A stretch of 64,000 nt of DNA, from contig NZ_JAKZLB010000002.1 in assembly GCF_022808865.1 (NCBI RefSeq), positions 510,019-574,018 of the forward strand, in the 5' to 3' direction. How positions within the stretch are numbered: the first letter of the stretch is position 1; the number at the start of each line of letters is the position of its first letter. Origin of the DNA: Geothrix oryzisoli (GTDB lineage: Bacteria; Acidobacteriota; Holophagae; Holophagales; Holophagaceae). A model generated the notes under the pieces. It was not told where the DNA came from and searched no databases. It saw only the letters and a program-made list of their open reading frames with translations. This document shows positions 1 to 12,886 of this stretch, in pieces. The position numbers and the translations under genes were made by a program.

Positions 1-2406
<2,406 letters not shown>

Positions 2407-2548
2407 AGCTCGCTCCTTCCGGGGGTGGTACGCGGGGCGCATCCGAGGATAGATCTCAGGACAGGTAATGGAATTTCAGATCAGGCAACACAGCACGCCC
2501 ATCATATCTGATGGACGGGTCAATATTCATCACAACCCGGTCCGGTGG

Positions 2549-5326
2549 TCAGACCGCAGCCTGGGGCTCCCCGACGAGCCGGCGGTGGATGGCCGCGGCG
2601 GCCCGGCGGCCCTGGCCCATGGCCAGGATGACCGTGGCGCCGCCCGTGATGACATCGCCGCCGGCGAAGACGCCCGGGAGGGAGGTCTCGCCGGTTTCGT
2701 TGTCAACCACAACAACTCCGCCCTTGAGGGTCTTGAGGCCCTTGTCGGTCTGGGCGATGAGCGGGTTCACATCGAAGCCCAGGGCCACCACCAGGGTGTC
2801 GCAGGGGATCATGATGCGCTCGTCCGTCATCTTGGGGCTGCGGCGGCCGTCGGGGCCGGGCTCGCCCAGTTCCATGACGGCGCACTCGGCGTGGGTCATC
2901 CAGCCCTTGTCGTTGCCGTGGAGCTGCACGGGTGTGGTCAGGAACTTGAACTCCACGCCCTCTTCCTGGGCGTGTTCCAGCTCCTCCTTGCGGGCCGTGG
3001 ATTCCTTCACCGTGCGGCGGTAGACCACCGTCACATGCTCAGCGCCCATGCGGCGGGCGGCGCGAGAGGCGTCCATGGCGGTGTTGCCCGCGCCCACGAT
3101 GATCACGTGCTTCCCGACGGTCACCGGCGTGCCGTACTCCGGGAAGAGGTCGGCGCGCATGAGGTTGATGCGGGTGAGGAACTCGTTGGCGGTGTAGACG
3201 CCCTTGTACTCCTCGCCGGGGATGCCCATCATCTTGGGCAGGCCGGCGCCGGTGCCCATGAAGATGGCATCGTGGTCCCGGCGGAGATCATCGAGGGTCA
3301 TGCTGCGGCCCACGAGGGTGTTCATGACGAACTTCACGCCCAGGCGGCGGAGCGTCTCCACCTCCTGATCCACGATCTTGTTGGGCAGGCGGAACTCGGG
3401 GATGCCGTAGAGCATCACGCCGCCCGGCTTGTGGAGGGCGTCGTAGACCGTGACGCGGTGGCCCTTCTTGATGAGCTCGCCGGCCACCGTGAGGCCCGCG
3501 GGGCCCGCGCCGATGACGGCCACCTTCTTGCCGGTGGCGGGTTCGACGGGGGGCAGCTCACCGGAGCCCAGCATGCTGTCGCTGGCAAAGCGCTCCAGGC
3601 GGCCGATGGAGACGGGCAGGCCCTTGATGCCCACGACGCACTTGATCTCGCACTGCTTCTCCTGCGGGCAGACCCGGCCACAGACCGAGCCGAGGGAGGA
3701 GCTTTCCTTGATGACGCGCGCGGCGGCCTGAGGATCCTCGTTGACGATCTGCTGGAGGAAGGCCGGGATGTTGATGCTCACCGGGCAGCCCTCGATGCAG
3801 GCGGGGTGCTTGCACATGATGCAGCGGGCGGCTTCGAGCTTCGCCTGCTCGGGCGAGAGGCCCAGGCTGACCTCGTCGAAGTTGCACACGCGGAGTTCCG
3901 GCGGCTGGCAGGCCATCTCCTGGCGGGGGATCTTCATCTTCTGGCTGGGCTTGATGCCGCGCAGGTCGAGGTTCTGCCAGTCCAGTTCGGTCACGGGCTC
4001 GTTCAGATACTTGGAGTAGTCCACGGGGCCGGCGGCGGCCACGCGGCCGATCTTGCACTCGGAGGGATCGCAGGCGTCGTGCTCCTCCGCCTTGTACCAG
4101 TCCTGGCGCATGCGGAGCATGTTGAAGTCCACCTTGTGGCCGTCGAAGTCGGGGCCGTCGAAGCAGGCGAACTTGGTCTCGCCGCCCACGCTGACGCGGC
4201 AGCCGCCGCACATGCCGGTGCCGTCCACCATGAGGGCGTTGAGGCTCACGAGGGTGAAGATGCCGTGGGGCTTCGTCAGGTCCGAGACGGCCCGCATCAT
4301 CGGCAGGGGGCCCACGGCCACCACCTGGGCGACCGGCTCGCGGGCGATGATGTCCTTGAGGGCGTCGGTCACCAGGCCCTGGCGGCCCAGGGTGCCGTCA
4401 TCGGTGGTGACGATCAGCTCGGCGGAGGCGGCGCCCAGCTCGTCGGCCAGGAGCACGCGCTCCTTGCTGCGGCCGCCCAGGATGGTGATGACCCGGCGGC
4501 CCTGGGCGTGGAGCTCCTCGGCGGCGGGCAGGATGGCGGCGGAACCGTAGCCGCCGGCCATCAGGACGATGGTGCCCTCCTCCACGAGTTCCGTCGGGGT
4601 GCCCATGGGGCCGGCCACGGCGTAGAGGCGGTCCCCGGCGCTGAGTCGGCCCATGGCCTTCGTGGTGGCGCCGACTTCCTGCATGATGAAGTGGATGTAG
4701 CCCTTCTTCGCGTCGCCACCGGCCAGGGTGAGCGGGATGCGCTCGCTCTCGGGGAAGGGGGCCACCATGAAGAACTGGCCGGGCTTGCGGCCGCGGGCCA
4801 CCTGGGGCGCCTGGACGATGAAGGACCAGGTCTCGGGGGCGATGAGCTTCTTCTCGAGGATGAGGTAGCCGTCCTGGGTCTCGTCCTCGGACCAGTACAG
4901 CGACTTGCCCTTGAGGAGGGGCAGCATCAGCTGCTCTTCCGTCTCGATGTGGTCGCGGATCAGGTCCACCAGGCGCTGGCCCAGCAGGGTGAGGGAACGC
5001 GGGGCGCGGACCTGGCCCTCGCTGATTTCCGACAGCAACTGCAGGTTCAGATCCCACATCTGGCGGTGATCCTCCTGGAGGCGCTGGAGCAGGGCCTCGG
5101 CCCCGATCTCCTCCAACAGCGGGAACAGTTCCCGCTCTTCCGCTTCGTTGTGGGGCTTCAGCACTTCGAAGATCCACTTGGCGCCCAGGTCCACGGCCTT
5201 CCAGTCCCCGGAGCCCAGGGCCTCGGCCATGCGGGTCAGTCGTTCCTGGGCCTCCTGGTGGGTGGCATGCCAGTTCGGCGCGGGCAGGTTCTCGGCGGTG
5301 ATCAGCTGATGGGCCGGGTCGGACAT
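2549..5326 (-). CDS. Hemerythrin / NfnA / NfnB triple-domain fusion (ferredoxin:NADP+ oxidoreductase)
   Basis: 925 residues. Residues 15-140 form a hemerythrin-like HHE four-helix domain with likely diiron ligands H20 or H23, H59, E63, H87, H126 and E130. Residues 150-400 match NfnA/SudB (ferredoxin-NADP reductase fold), with a C-terminal [2Fe-2S] signature at C373, C376 and C388. Residues 460-925 match NfnB/SudA (GltD-like): two cysteine sets (C502, C505, C510, C514; C549, C553, C559, C563), an FAD motif GAGPAG at 606-611 and an NADPH motif GAGNTA at 745-750. Nfn couples NADH and reduced ferredoxin to NADP+ reduction by bifurcation; the two subunits are normally separate. ATG 5326 has GGAGG six bases upstream. 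Sharing a strand with nifJ supports a redox role. Function of the HHE part is unknown. Confidence 0.88.
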   Translation of the reverse strand: MSDPAHQLITAENLPAPNWHATHQEAQERLTRMAEALGSGDWKAVDLGAKWIFEVLKPHNEAEERELFPLLEEIGAEALLQRLQEDHRQMWDLNLQLLSEISEGQVRAPRSLTLLGQRLVDLIRDHIETEEQLMLPLLKGKSLYWSEDETQDGYLILEKKLIAPETWSFIVQAPQVARGRKPGQFFMVAPFPESERIPLTLAGGDAKKGYIHFIMQEVGATTKAMGRLSAGDRLYAVAGPMGTPTELVEEGTIVLMAGGYGSAAILPAAEELHAQGRRVITILGGRSKERVLLADELGAASAELIVTTDDGTLGRQGLVTDALKDIIAREPVAQVVAVGPLPMMRAVSDLTKPHGIFTLVSLNALMVDGTGMCGGCRVSVGGETKFACFDGPDFDGHKVDFNMLRMRQDWYKAEEHDACDPSECKIGRVAAAGPVDYSKYLNEPVTELDWQNLDLRGIKPSQKMKIPRQEMACQPPELRVCNFDEVSLGLSPEQAKLEAARCIMCKHPACIEGCPVSINIPAFLQQIVNEDPQAAARVIKESSSLGSVCGRVCPQEKQCEIKCVVGIKGLPVSIGRLERFASDSMLGSGELPPVEPATGKKVAVIGAGPAGLTVAGELIKKGHRVTVYDALHKPGGVMLYGIPEFRLPNKIVDQEVETLRRLGVKFVMNTLVGRSMTLDDLRRDHDAIFMGTGAGLPKMMGIPGEEYKGVYTANEFLTRINLMRADLFPEYGTPVTVGKHVIIVGAGNTAMDASRAARRMGAEHVTVVYRRTVKESTARKEELEHAQEEGVEFKFLTTPVQLHGNDKGWMTHAECAVMELGEPGPDGRRSPKMTDERIMIPCDTLVVALGFDVNPLIAQTDKGLKTLKGGVVVVDNETGETSLPGVFAGGDVITGGATVILAMGQGRRAAAAIHRRLVGEPQAAV

Positions 5327-5401
5327 GGACGCCTCCAGATCCGTTCAGCATGCGATGAGAGTCTTGGTATTTCTGTGTCTAAAAACCTAATCGGGGACAG
5401 T

Positions 5402-5417
5402 TGTGACTCATGCCACA
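5402..5417. promoter_or_regulatory. CRP/FNR-family-like palindrome upstream of the nfn fusion
   Basis: The sequence TGTGA-N6-CCACA differs by one base from the CRP consensus TGTGA-N6-TCACA. It is centred about 83 bp upstream of the nfn start, in the AT-richer gap between 5327 and 5486. A second small inverted repeat, CTTG-N5-CAAG, lies at 5423-5435. Binding by a CRP/FNR-family redox regulator is inference; no regulator gene is nearby. Confidence 0.3.
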
Positions 5418-5486
5418 GGAGGCTTGAATCACAAGGACTTAGCTGGGGTATTGAACATTCTGCGTGGATTATTTGGTTGTAAAATA

Positions 5487-6164
5487 TCAGCCCTCGGCCG
5501 CGAGGATCCCCTGGGCCCGGTCCAATAGCTGCTGCACCCGGAAGGGTTTCTGGAGGAAACCGTCCGGGGGCAGGTCCGCCAGCAGGTCGAGGGACTCCGC
5601 CTGGGTGTATCCGCTGGTGACCAGCACCCGGACCTCCGGGGCGAGGCTGCGGATCTGCCGGAAGGCCTCGGCGCCGTCCATGCGGGGCATGGTCAGGTCC
5701 AGCAGGATCAGGTCCACGGTTTCCTGCCCGGCCTGGAACAGCTCCACGGCCTCCTGGCCATCCCGGGCCTCGAGGACGCGGAAGCCGCCCCGTTCGAGGG
5801 CGATGCGGGCCAGGTCCCGGAGGATGGGCTCGTCATCCACCACCAGGACGGTCCTCGGCGCGACGGACCGGGAGGCCGGGGCGGGACTGAGGCCCGCGTT
5901 CCGACCACCCGCCCGCGGCCAGAGCAGGATGGCCAGGGGAAAGCCGAGCGCCGCGCCGCCCAGCGGCGGGAACCCGGGCCGAGGCTGTCCGGGCGCCCCC
6001 GGGTGGGTCAGCCCCCAGGCCAGGAACAGCAACCCGAGCGATGCCATCAGGAGCGCGGCCAGCCGCCGGACCCGCCATCGCAGGGGCCGTTCCGGGGCAG
6101 TCAGAGACGGGGCGGGGAGCATCGGAGTCAGGGGTGGGGGGCCCCTCATGGTAGCGGTGTTCAT
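5487..6164 (-). CDS. Membrane-anchored response-regulator receiver protein
   Basis: 225 residues. Two hydrophobic stretches (about 36-51 and 69-82) suggest a membrane hairpin. A complete CheY-like receiver domain fills about 103-222: acidic pair VVDDEP, phosphoacceptor Asp in LLDLTMPRMDG, a Ser/Thr in VTSGY and Lys in LQKPF. No output domain follows. The start at 6164 has a weak ribosome site; a later start would lose one or both membrane segments, so the anchor depends on start choice. It lies upstream of the nfn fusion on the same strand. Partner kinase unknown. Confidence 0.7.
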   Translation of the reverse strand: MNTATMRGPPPLTPMLPAPSLTAPERPLRWRVRRLAALLMASLGLLFLAWGLTHPGAPGQPRPGFPPLGGAALGFPLAILLWPRAGGRNAGLSPAPASRSVAPRTVLVVDDEPILRDLARIALERGGFRVLEARDGQEAVELFQAGQETVDLILLDLTMPRMDGAEAFRQIRSLAPEVRVLVTSGYTQAESLDLLADLPPDGFLQKPFRVQQLLDRAQGILAAEG

Positions 6165-6226
6165 GCCGGAAGGGCGGCCCGGGCCTTCCCGGCCTGCGGT
6201 AGGGTGGAGGCCCCGGAGGCTTCCCT

Positions 6227-6673
6227 GTGGACCTGCTCGACGAATTCCTGCCCTATGCCCAGAGCTGCCTGAAGCACGCGTCCGAACGGGCCCGCCTGGC
6301 GGCCCTGCTGACCCTGTGGGTGGCCAAGTGGAACGGGAAGCACCGGGTCCTGGACTATGCCCGCAGCCACCACGGCGCCTTCCTCCACTTCAACCAGTTC
6401 ATGGATGGCAAGTGGGTGCAGGCCTTCACCTTCGTGGCCACGCGCCGGGAGGGCGTCTGCCTGCGGGGGCCGGAGCCGGACCGCACCCGGAAGTCCCACA
6501 AGTTCCGCCACAACCCCCTGGACGCCGCGCCCCTGGATGCCCTCTTCGAGGCCTGGTCCCTCCACCCCGAGGCCCGGCCCGCCGGCCATGCCGTGGAGTT
6601 CTTCCTGGACGAGACCCCCGACGAGGTCTGGACCGCCTGCCTCGCCGAGGTGTTGGCGCACCTCGGAGCTTGA
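6227..6673 (+). CDS. Hypothetical protein, 148 aa
   Basis: GTG start at 6227, with GGAGG about 10 bases upstream. The soluble protein has no signal peptide or membrane segment. It is rich in aromatic, His and Arg residues (for example KWNGKHRVLDYARSHHGAF) and ends 46 bp before the pheA leader peptide. I do not recognise a family. The divergent neighbour is the receiver protein. Codon use (strong G/C at third positions) matches real genes nearby, which supports coding. Confidence 0.6.
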   Translation: MDLLDEFLPYAQSCLKHASERARLAALLTLWVAKWNGKHRVLDYARSHHGAFLHFNQFMDGKWVQAFTFVATRREGVCLRGPEPDRTRKSHKFRHNPLDAAPLDALFEAWSLHPEARPAGHAVEFFLDETPDEVWTACLAEVLAHLGA

Positions 6674-6716
6674 ACCCCTTGCGGTTCCAGGCGCTTTCCG
6701 TCAAGGTGTCTAGACC

Positions 6717-6785
6717 GTGATGACCCTGTCCTGCTCCTTCTTCTTTAGCTTTCGCACCCCGGGTGCGAGGGTAGGCGGCGTCTAG
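6717..6785 (+). CDS. pheL: Phe-rich leader peptide of the pheA attenuator
   Basis: A short ORF starts at GTG 6717 or ATG 6720 and encodes MTLSCSFFFSFRTPGARVGGV, stopping at TAG 6783-6785. Four of five consecutive codons (6738-6752) are Phe. AAGGTG at 6703-6708 is a plausible ribosome site, 8 bases before the GTG. The ORF lies 72 bp ahead of pheA and overlaps the first arm of the attenuator, as expected for a peptide whose translation senses charged tRNA-Phe. E. coli pheL is the functional parallel; sequence similarity is limited to the Phe run. Confidence 0.82.
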   Translation: MMTLSCSFFFSFRTPGARVGGV

Positions 6786-6838
6786 AACCGGAACCGCTTC
6801 GAACCATCGCCCCCGAGACCGTCAGGCTCGGGGGTTTT
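6752..6838 (+). promoter_or_regulatory. pheA transcription attenuator (1:2, 2:3 and 3:4 hairpins)
   Basis: Three mutually exclusive pairings are visible. Pause hairpin 1:2 pairs 6752-6758 with 6762-6768 (TCGCACC/GGTGCGA), directly after the Phe codons. Antiterminator 2:3 pairs 6760-6768 with 6807-6815, eight of nine bases. Terminator 3:4 pairs 6810-6817 with 6827-6834 (CCCCCGAG/CTCGGGGG), followed by TTTT at 6835-6838. A ribosome stalled at Phe codons would cover arm 1, free arm 2, form 2:3 and allow read-through into pheA and aroG. The pheA ribosome site AGGAG lies beyond the terminator. Confidence 0.8.
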
Positions 6839-6856
6839 CGCATTCCAGGAGTCCCC

Positions 6857-7954
6857 ATGACCGAGCTCCCGTCCCTCCCCAGCCTGCGCCAGGCCATCGA
6901 CGCCGTGGACGACCAGGTGCTGGCCCTGCTGAACCGCCGGGCGGCCCTGGCTTCCGAGGTGGGCCGCCTCAAGGCGGCCGCCGCGCCCGAGGCGCTCTTC
7001 CACGCTCCGGCCCGGGAGCGCGAGGTGCTCGCCCGCCTGGAGGCCGCCAGCGCCGGACCCTTCCCTGCGGCGGCCGTGCGCACGGTCTTCCAGGAGATCA
7101 TGAGCGCCTGCCTCAGCCTGGAGAAGCCGCTGCGGGTGGCCTTCCTGGGGCCCGAAGGCACCTTCACCCACCTGGCGGCCCGGCACCAGTTCGGCGGCTC
7201 CGGCCAGGCCCTGCCCCAGGGCACCATCCAGGCCGTGTTCCAGGCCGTGGAGCGCCAGCGCGCCGACTACGGCGTGGTCCCCGTGGAGAACGCCACGGAG
7301 GGGGCCGTGGACTCCACGCTCGATGCCTTCCTGGACAGCCCCCTGGCCATCTGCGCCGAGATCCTGCTGCCCGTGGACCAGGCCCTGCTGCTGCGCCCCG
7401 GCCTGGCGCTGGGCGGCGTGCGGCGGGTCTACTCCCACCCCCAGGCCCTGGGCCAGTGCCGCCGCTGGCTGGAGGCGCACCTGCCCGGGGCGGACCGTAT
7501 CGAGGCGCCTTCCACGTCAGAAGCCGCCCGCCTGGCCCGGGAGGACGCCGAGGGCGCCGCCGTGGCTTCGGAGTTGGCCGCGGACCTCTTCGGCCTGCAG
7601 GTGGCCGAGACCAAGATCCAGGACCTGGCCGCCAACGCCACGCGCTTCCTGGTGCTGGGGCCCAAGTCCGCCGAGCCCACGGGCCGCGACCGCACCACCC
7701 TGCTGGCCCTGGCCCAGGACGGCCCCGGCGCCCTGCTGCGCCTGCTGGAGCCGCTGGCCCGCCGCGGCCTGAACCTCAGCCGCATCCAGAGCCGGCCGAC
7801 CCGACGCAAGCTCTGGGAGTACGCCTTCTTCCTGGATGTGGAGGGCCACGCCGCCGACGCCCCCATGGCCGAGGCCCTGGTGGAACTCCAGGCGGCCTGC
7901 GCCTCGCTCAAGGTGCTGGGCAGCTATCCGCGGGCGATGGAGGTGGCGCGATGA
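6857..7954 (+). CDS. pheA: Bifunctional chorismate mutase / prephenate dehydratase
   Basis: 365 residues. An AroQ-type chorismate mutase helix bundle (about 5-88, with DDQVLALLNRR) is followed by prephenate dehydratase (from LRVAFLGPEGTFTH at about 94, with the active-site region NATRFLVLG) and a C-terminal ACT domain (about 280-360). It converts chorismate to prephenate and then phenylpyruvate for phenylalanine synthesis. The ACT motif reads ESRP-like as QSRPTRRKLWEY, suggesting allosteric Phe feedback. AGGAG precedes ATG 6857. The stop overlaps the aroG start (ATGA). The leader and attenuator just upstream imply control by charged tRNA-Phe as well. Confidence 0.96.
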   Translation: MTELPSLPSLRQAIDAVDDQVLALLNRRAALASEVGRLKAAAAPEALFHAPAREREVLARLEAASAGPFPAAAVRTVFQEIMSACLSLEKPLRVAFLGPEGTFTHLAARHQFGGSGQALPQGTIQAVFQAVERQRADYGVVPVENATEGAVDSTLDAFLDSPLAICAEILLPVDQALLLRPGLALGGVRRVYSHPQALGQCRRWLEAHLPGADRIEAPSTSEAARLAREDAEGAAVASELAADLFGLQVAETKIQDLAANATRFLVLGPKSAEPTGRDRTTLLALAQDGPGALLRLLEPLARRGLNLSRIQSRPTRRKLWEYAFFLDVEGHAADAPMAEALVELQAACASLKVLGSYPRAMEVAR

Positions 7955-9279
7955 CGGGGATGGCCTGGACACCCGATTCCTGGCGCGGCCTGCCCGCGGC
8001 CCAGCAGCCGCGCTACCGCGACGCCGCGGCCGTGGCGACCGTCCTGGCGGAGCTGCGGGAGCTGCCGCCCCTGGTGGTGGCCGAGGAGGTGGACCACCTG
8101 CGCAGCCTGGTGGCCGAGGCCGCCGCGGGCCGCCGCTTCCTCCTCCAGGGCGGCGACTGTGCCGAGGCCTTCGCGGATTGCCGCGGCCCGATCATCCAGG
8201 ACAAGCTCCGGGTGCTGCTTCAGATGTCCGTGCTCATCACCCACGGGGGCCGCACGGGCGTCGTCCACCTGGGCCGCATCGCGGGTCAGTACGCCAAGCC
8301 CCGCAGCAGCGACACCGAGGTGGTGGACGGCCGCGAGGTGCCGGTCTACCGCGGCGACCTCATCAATGGCGTGGCCGTGGATCAGCGCGAGCCGGACCCC
8401 CAGCGCCTGCTGGGGGCCTACCACCGCGCCGCGGCCACCCTCAACCACCTGCGGGCCCTGGTGGATGGCGGCTTCGCGGACCTGCACAACCCCGAGCATT
8501 GGGACCTGCCCTGGAGCCGCGAGGACGCGGGCCACTACCTGGAGACGCTGGACCAGGTGCGGGCCTCCCTCGACTTCGTGAAGTGCCTGGGCGGCCTGCC
8601 CGAGCACCTCCGCACCGGCGAGCTGTTCACCAGCCACGAGGCCCTGCACCTGCCCTTCGAGACGGCCCTGACCCGCTGGGTGCCTGAGAAGGAGGCCCAC
8701 TACAACCTGGGCGCCCACTTCCTCTGGATCGGCGAGCGCACCCGCCAGCTGGACGGCGCCCACCTGGAGTACATCCGCGGCCTGGCCAACCCCATCGGCC
8801 TGAAGGTGGGCGCTTCCATGACCCCGGAGCAGCTGCGGCAGGTCCTGTCCAAACTGGATCCCCAGCGCCAGCCGGGACGCCTCACCCTCATCACCCGCTT
8901 CGGTGCCGGCAAGGCCGGGCGGGTCCTCCCGGCGCTCATCGAAGCCGCCCGGGCCGAGGGCCATCCCGTGCTGTGGAGCTGCGACCCCATGCACGGCAAC
9001 GGGCGCACGACCAAGGGCGGGCTCAAGACCCGGGCCTTCGGCGACATCCTGCAGGAGCTGCAGGAGGTGGCCGACCTCCACCGCGCCCACGGCTCGAGGT
9101 TGCGCGCCGTCCACTTCGAGCTCACCGGCGAGCCCGTCACCGAATGCACCGGTGGGGTCGAAGGCCTCATCGAGGCCGACCTGGAGCGCGCCTACCGCAG
9201 CGGCTGCGACCCCCGCCTCAACCGCAGCCAGAGCCTGGAGATGGCGTTCCTCATCGCCCAGATGATGCGGCGGGCCTGA
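7951..9279 (+). CDS. aroG: Class II 3-deoxy-7-phosphoheptulonate (DAHP) synthase
   Basis: 442 residues starting at ATG 7951, which overlaps the pheA stop; the reading frame is open further upstream but only inside pheA. Condenses phosphoenolpyruvate and erythrose 4-phosphate, the first step of the shikimate pathway. Class II (plant/mycobacterial type) motifs include QGGDCAEAF at 66-74, a WSCDPMHGN stretch near the C-terminal third and HFELTGEPVTEC near the end. Overlap with pheA means translational coupling, so the Phe attenuator controls both entry into the aromatic pathway and its Phe branch. Confidence 0.95.
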   Translation: MTGMAWTPDSWRGLPAAQQPRYRDAAAVATVLAELRELPPLVVAEEVDHLRSLVAEAAAGRRFLLQGGDCAEAFADCRGPIIQDKLRVLLQMSVLITHGGRTGVVHLGRIAGQYAKPRSSDTEVVDGREVPVYRGDLINGVAVDQREPDPQRLLGAYHRAAATLNHLRALVDGGFADLHNPEHWDLPWSREDAGHYLETLDQVRASLDFVKCLGGLPEHLRTGELFTSHEALHLPFETALTRWVPEKEAHYNLGAHFLWIGERTRQLDGAHLEYIRGLANPIGLKVGASMTPEQLRQVLSKLDPQRQPGRLTLITRFGAGKAGRVLPALIEAARAEGHPVLWSCDPMHGNGRTTKGGLKTRAFGDILQELQEVADLHRAHGSRLRAVHFELTGEPVTECTGGVEGLIEADLERAYRSGCDPRLNRSQSLEMAFLIAQMMRRA

Positions 9280-9333
9280 CGCGCCGGCAGGAACAGGCGG
9301 CGGCGGGGAGCCGCCGGGTGATCGTCTGGGGGC

Positions 9334-10338
<1,005 letters not shown>

Positions 10339-10397
10339 TCCTCAAGCATAATTTCATTTAATGCGTCAGAATGGATTGTTTGATTGGACTTCAGAAC

Positions 10398-11627
10398 ATG
10401 GGCTTTTTCGATCGTTTCCGTTCCCGTGCCGATGAGGCGCCCCTGCCTGGGCTGGAAGCCCTGCTCGAGGCCCGGGGCGTGCCGTCGATGCCGGGGCTGG
10501 AGGCCCTGCGGCCCGCCTTCGAGGCCCACCGCAAGGCCGAGGAGCGCGAGGCCTGGGCGGACGCCGTGGCCGAAGTCCACCGCCTGGGCCTGCCCCTGCC
10601 GGAACCCTGGATCGACGCCCAGGATCACCTGCTGCCCGAGCTGGTGCCGGCCTGGCAGGCCGAGCGCGAGGGCCGCTGGAGCCGAGGCTTCATCGACGGC
10701 CTGAGCCAGCGCATCCGAGTGGGCGCCGTGGTGATGCCCGCCGCCTGGCTGCGGCTCTGGGACCAGCCAGCCGACGATGTGCTGGACCTGGCCCTGGACC
10801 ACCTGCGCCAGCGGAGCGAGGGCGCCTTCCTGCGGCTGCCCTCGGGCATCTACCGCGGTCCCTGGCGCGATGGGGCCGACGCGGCCCGGTTGCTGCTGCC
10901 GGAGGTCTGGCACGGCCTCTTCAAGGACCAGCACCCCTTCATCGCCATTCCGTCGGCCGACACCCTGCTGGCGGCGCCCCAGATCCTCCTGCCCAAGCTC
11001 ATGGAGGAGGTGGGCCGCGTCATCCAGGCGGGCGCCCCGGCCCTTCAGCTGGCCGTGCTGGAGCGCATCGGCGACAAGCTCGTGACCGCCCGCCTCCAGG
11101 AGCCGCACCCCATGTCGGCGCCCCAGCGGGAGCTGAAGAACATGGACTTCCTGGAGGCCCTCCGGAACCAGGAGAAGGACCTGGATCCCGGCCTGGGGCG
11201 TCCGGCTCCGGTTCTCCTGCTGAAGACCGGCCAGGGCAAGCCGCTCACCATGGCCAGCTGGACCGACGGGGCCCCGACCCTGCTCCCGGAGGCCGACCTC
11301 ATCGGCTTCGCCCGTCCGGATGGCGAGCCCCTGGGGATCTACTGGCGCCAGTCCCTGCCCCGCATGCACGAGGTTCGCGGGACTGCCGTGGACATCTGGG
11401 GGCCCAGGCGCGTCCGCTATGAGGGCTTCCCCACGGCCGAGCAGATCTCCCGCCTGGAGCCCTTCGCCACGGCGGAGCAGATGAAGGCCCTCCAGGCCCA
11501 GCCGGGCACCCGGCCCGCGGCCCCGAAGCCCGCCGCTCCGGCCGGCGCGCCCTTCAGCGCCCAGGGCGCCACGCCCCTGCCGCGGCACCTGCAGGGGGCC
11601 GGGTTGGGTGTGCAGGACCAGGACTAG
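10398..11627 (+). CDS. Hypothetical protein, about 409 aa
   Basis: I place the start at ATG 10398 ([10 protein letters not shown]); an in-frame ATG at 10371 adds nine residues, and neither has a clear ribosome site. Soluble, no signal peptide. A central segment ([18 protein letters not shown]) loosely recalls DUF1444/YtpQ proteins, but I would not assign it. The last 40 residues are an Ala/Pro-rich tail. The gene stands alone between moaA and recA. Coding is well supported by length and codon use; function unknown. Confidence 0.7.
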   Translation: MGFFDRFRSRADEAPLPGLEALLEARGVPSMPGLEALRPAFEAHRKAEEREAWADAVAEVHRLGLPLPEPWIDAQDHLLPELVPAWQAEREGRWSRGFIDGLSQRIRVGAVVMPAAWLRLWDQPADDVLDLALDHLRQRSEGAFLRLPSGIYRGPWRDGADAARLLLPEVWHGLFKDQHPFIAIPSADTLLAAPQILLPKLMEEVGRVIQAGAPALQLAVLERIGDKLVTARLQEPHPMSAPQRELKNMDFLEALRNQEKDLDPGLGRPAPVLLLKTGQGKPLTMASWTDGAPTLLPEADLIGFARPDGEPLGIYWRQSLPRMHEVRGTAVDIWGPRRVRYEGFPTAEQISRLEPFATAEQMKALQAQPGTRPAAPKPAAPAGAPFSAQGATPLPRHLQGAGLGVQDQD

Positions 11628-11658
11628 CTTCCCGGTTTCGCTGGGTAGGTCCGGACCC

Positions 11659-11693
11659 AAAAAACGGCGGTGGCCTTTGGGGACCACCGCCGT
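11659..11693 (-). terminator. Rho-independent terminator of recA
   Basis: Read on the minus strand, a 10-bp perfect stem (ACGGCGGTGG / CCACCGCCGT, 11664-11673 with 11684-11693) is followed by six T (A run 11659-11664). It lies 39 bp past the recA stop. On the plus strand there is no T tract, so it is unlikely to terminate the 10398 gene efficiently. Confidence 0.85.
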
Positions 11694-11731
11694 CTGCCGA
11701 CCCCTTCCAAGGGCGCGCAGCTGGATGTCGA

Positions 11732-12790
<1,059 letters not shown>

Positions 12791-12886
12791 GGGGTCCTCC
12801 GGAAGGGGTGCTTTCCAGAATGGATTCAAAAAGCGAAAAAAACAAGAAAATCTTTTCAGCCGCCGGCGAGGGCCGGGTCCACCAGC

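Noticed and set aside
2468-5482. Plus-strand open frame of 1004 codons opposite the nfn fusion
   Set aside because: Antisense shadow; no recognisable domain, and the minus strand holds all Nfn motifs.
11659-11693. Terminator serving the plus-strand 10398 gene
   Set aside because: Only the minus-strand orientation has a T tract, so it is assigned to recA.
12791-12886. LexA/SOS box upstream of recA
   Set aside because: The leader is AT-rich, but I found no palindrome that I can match to a known LexA site.
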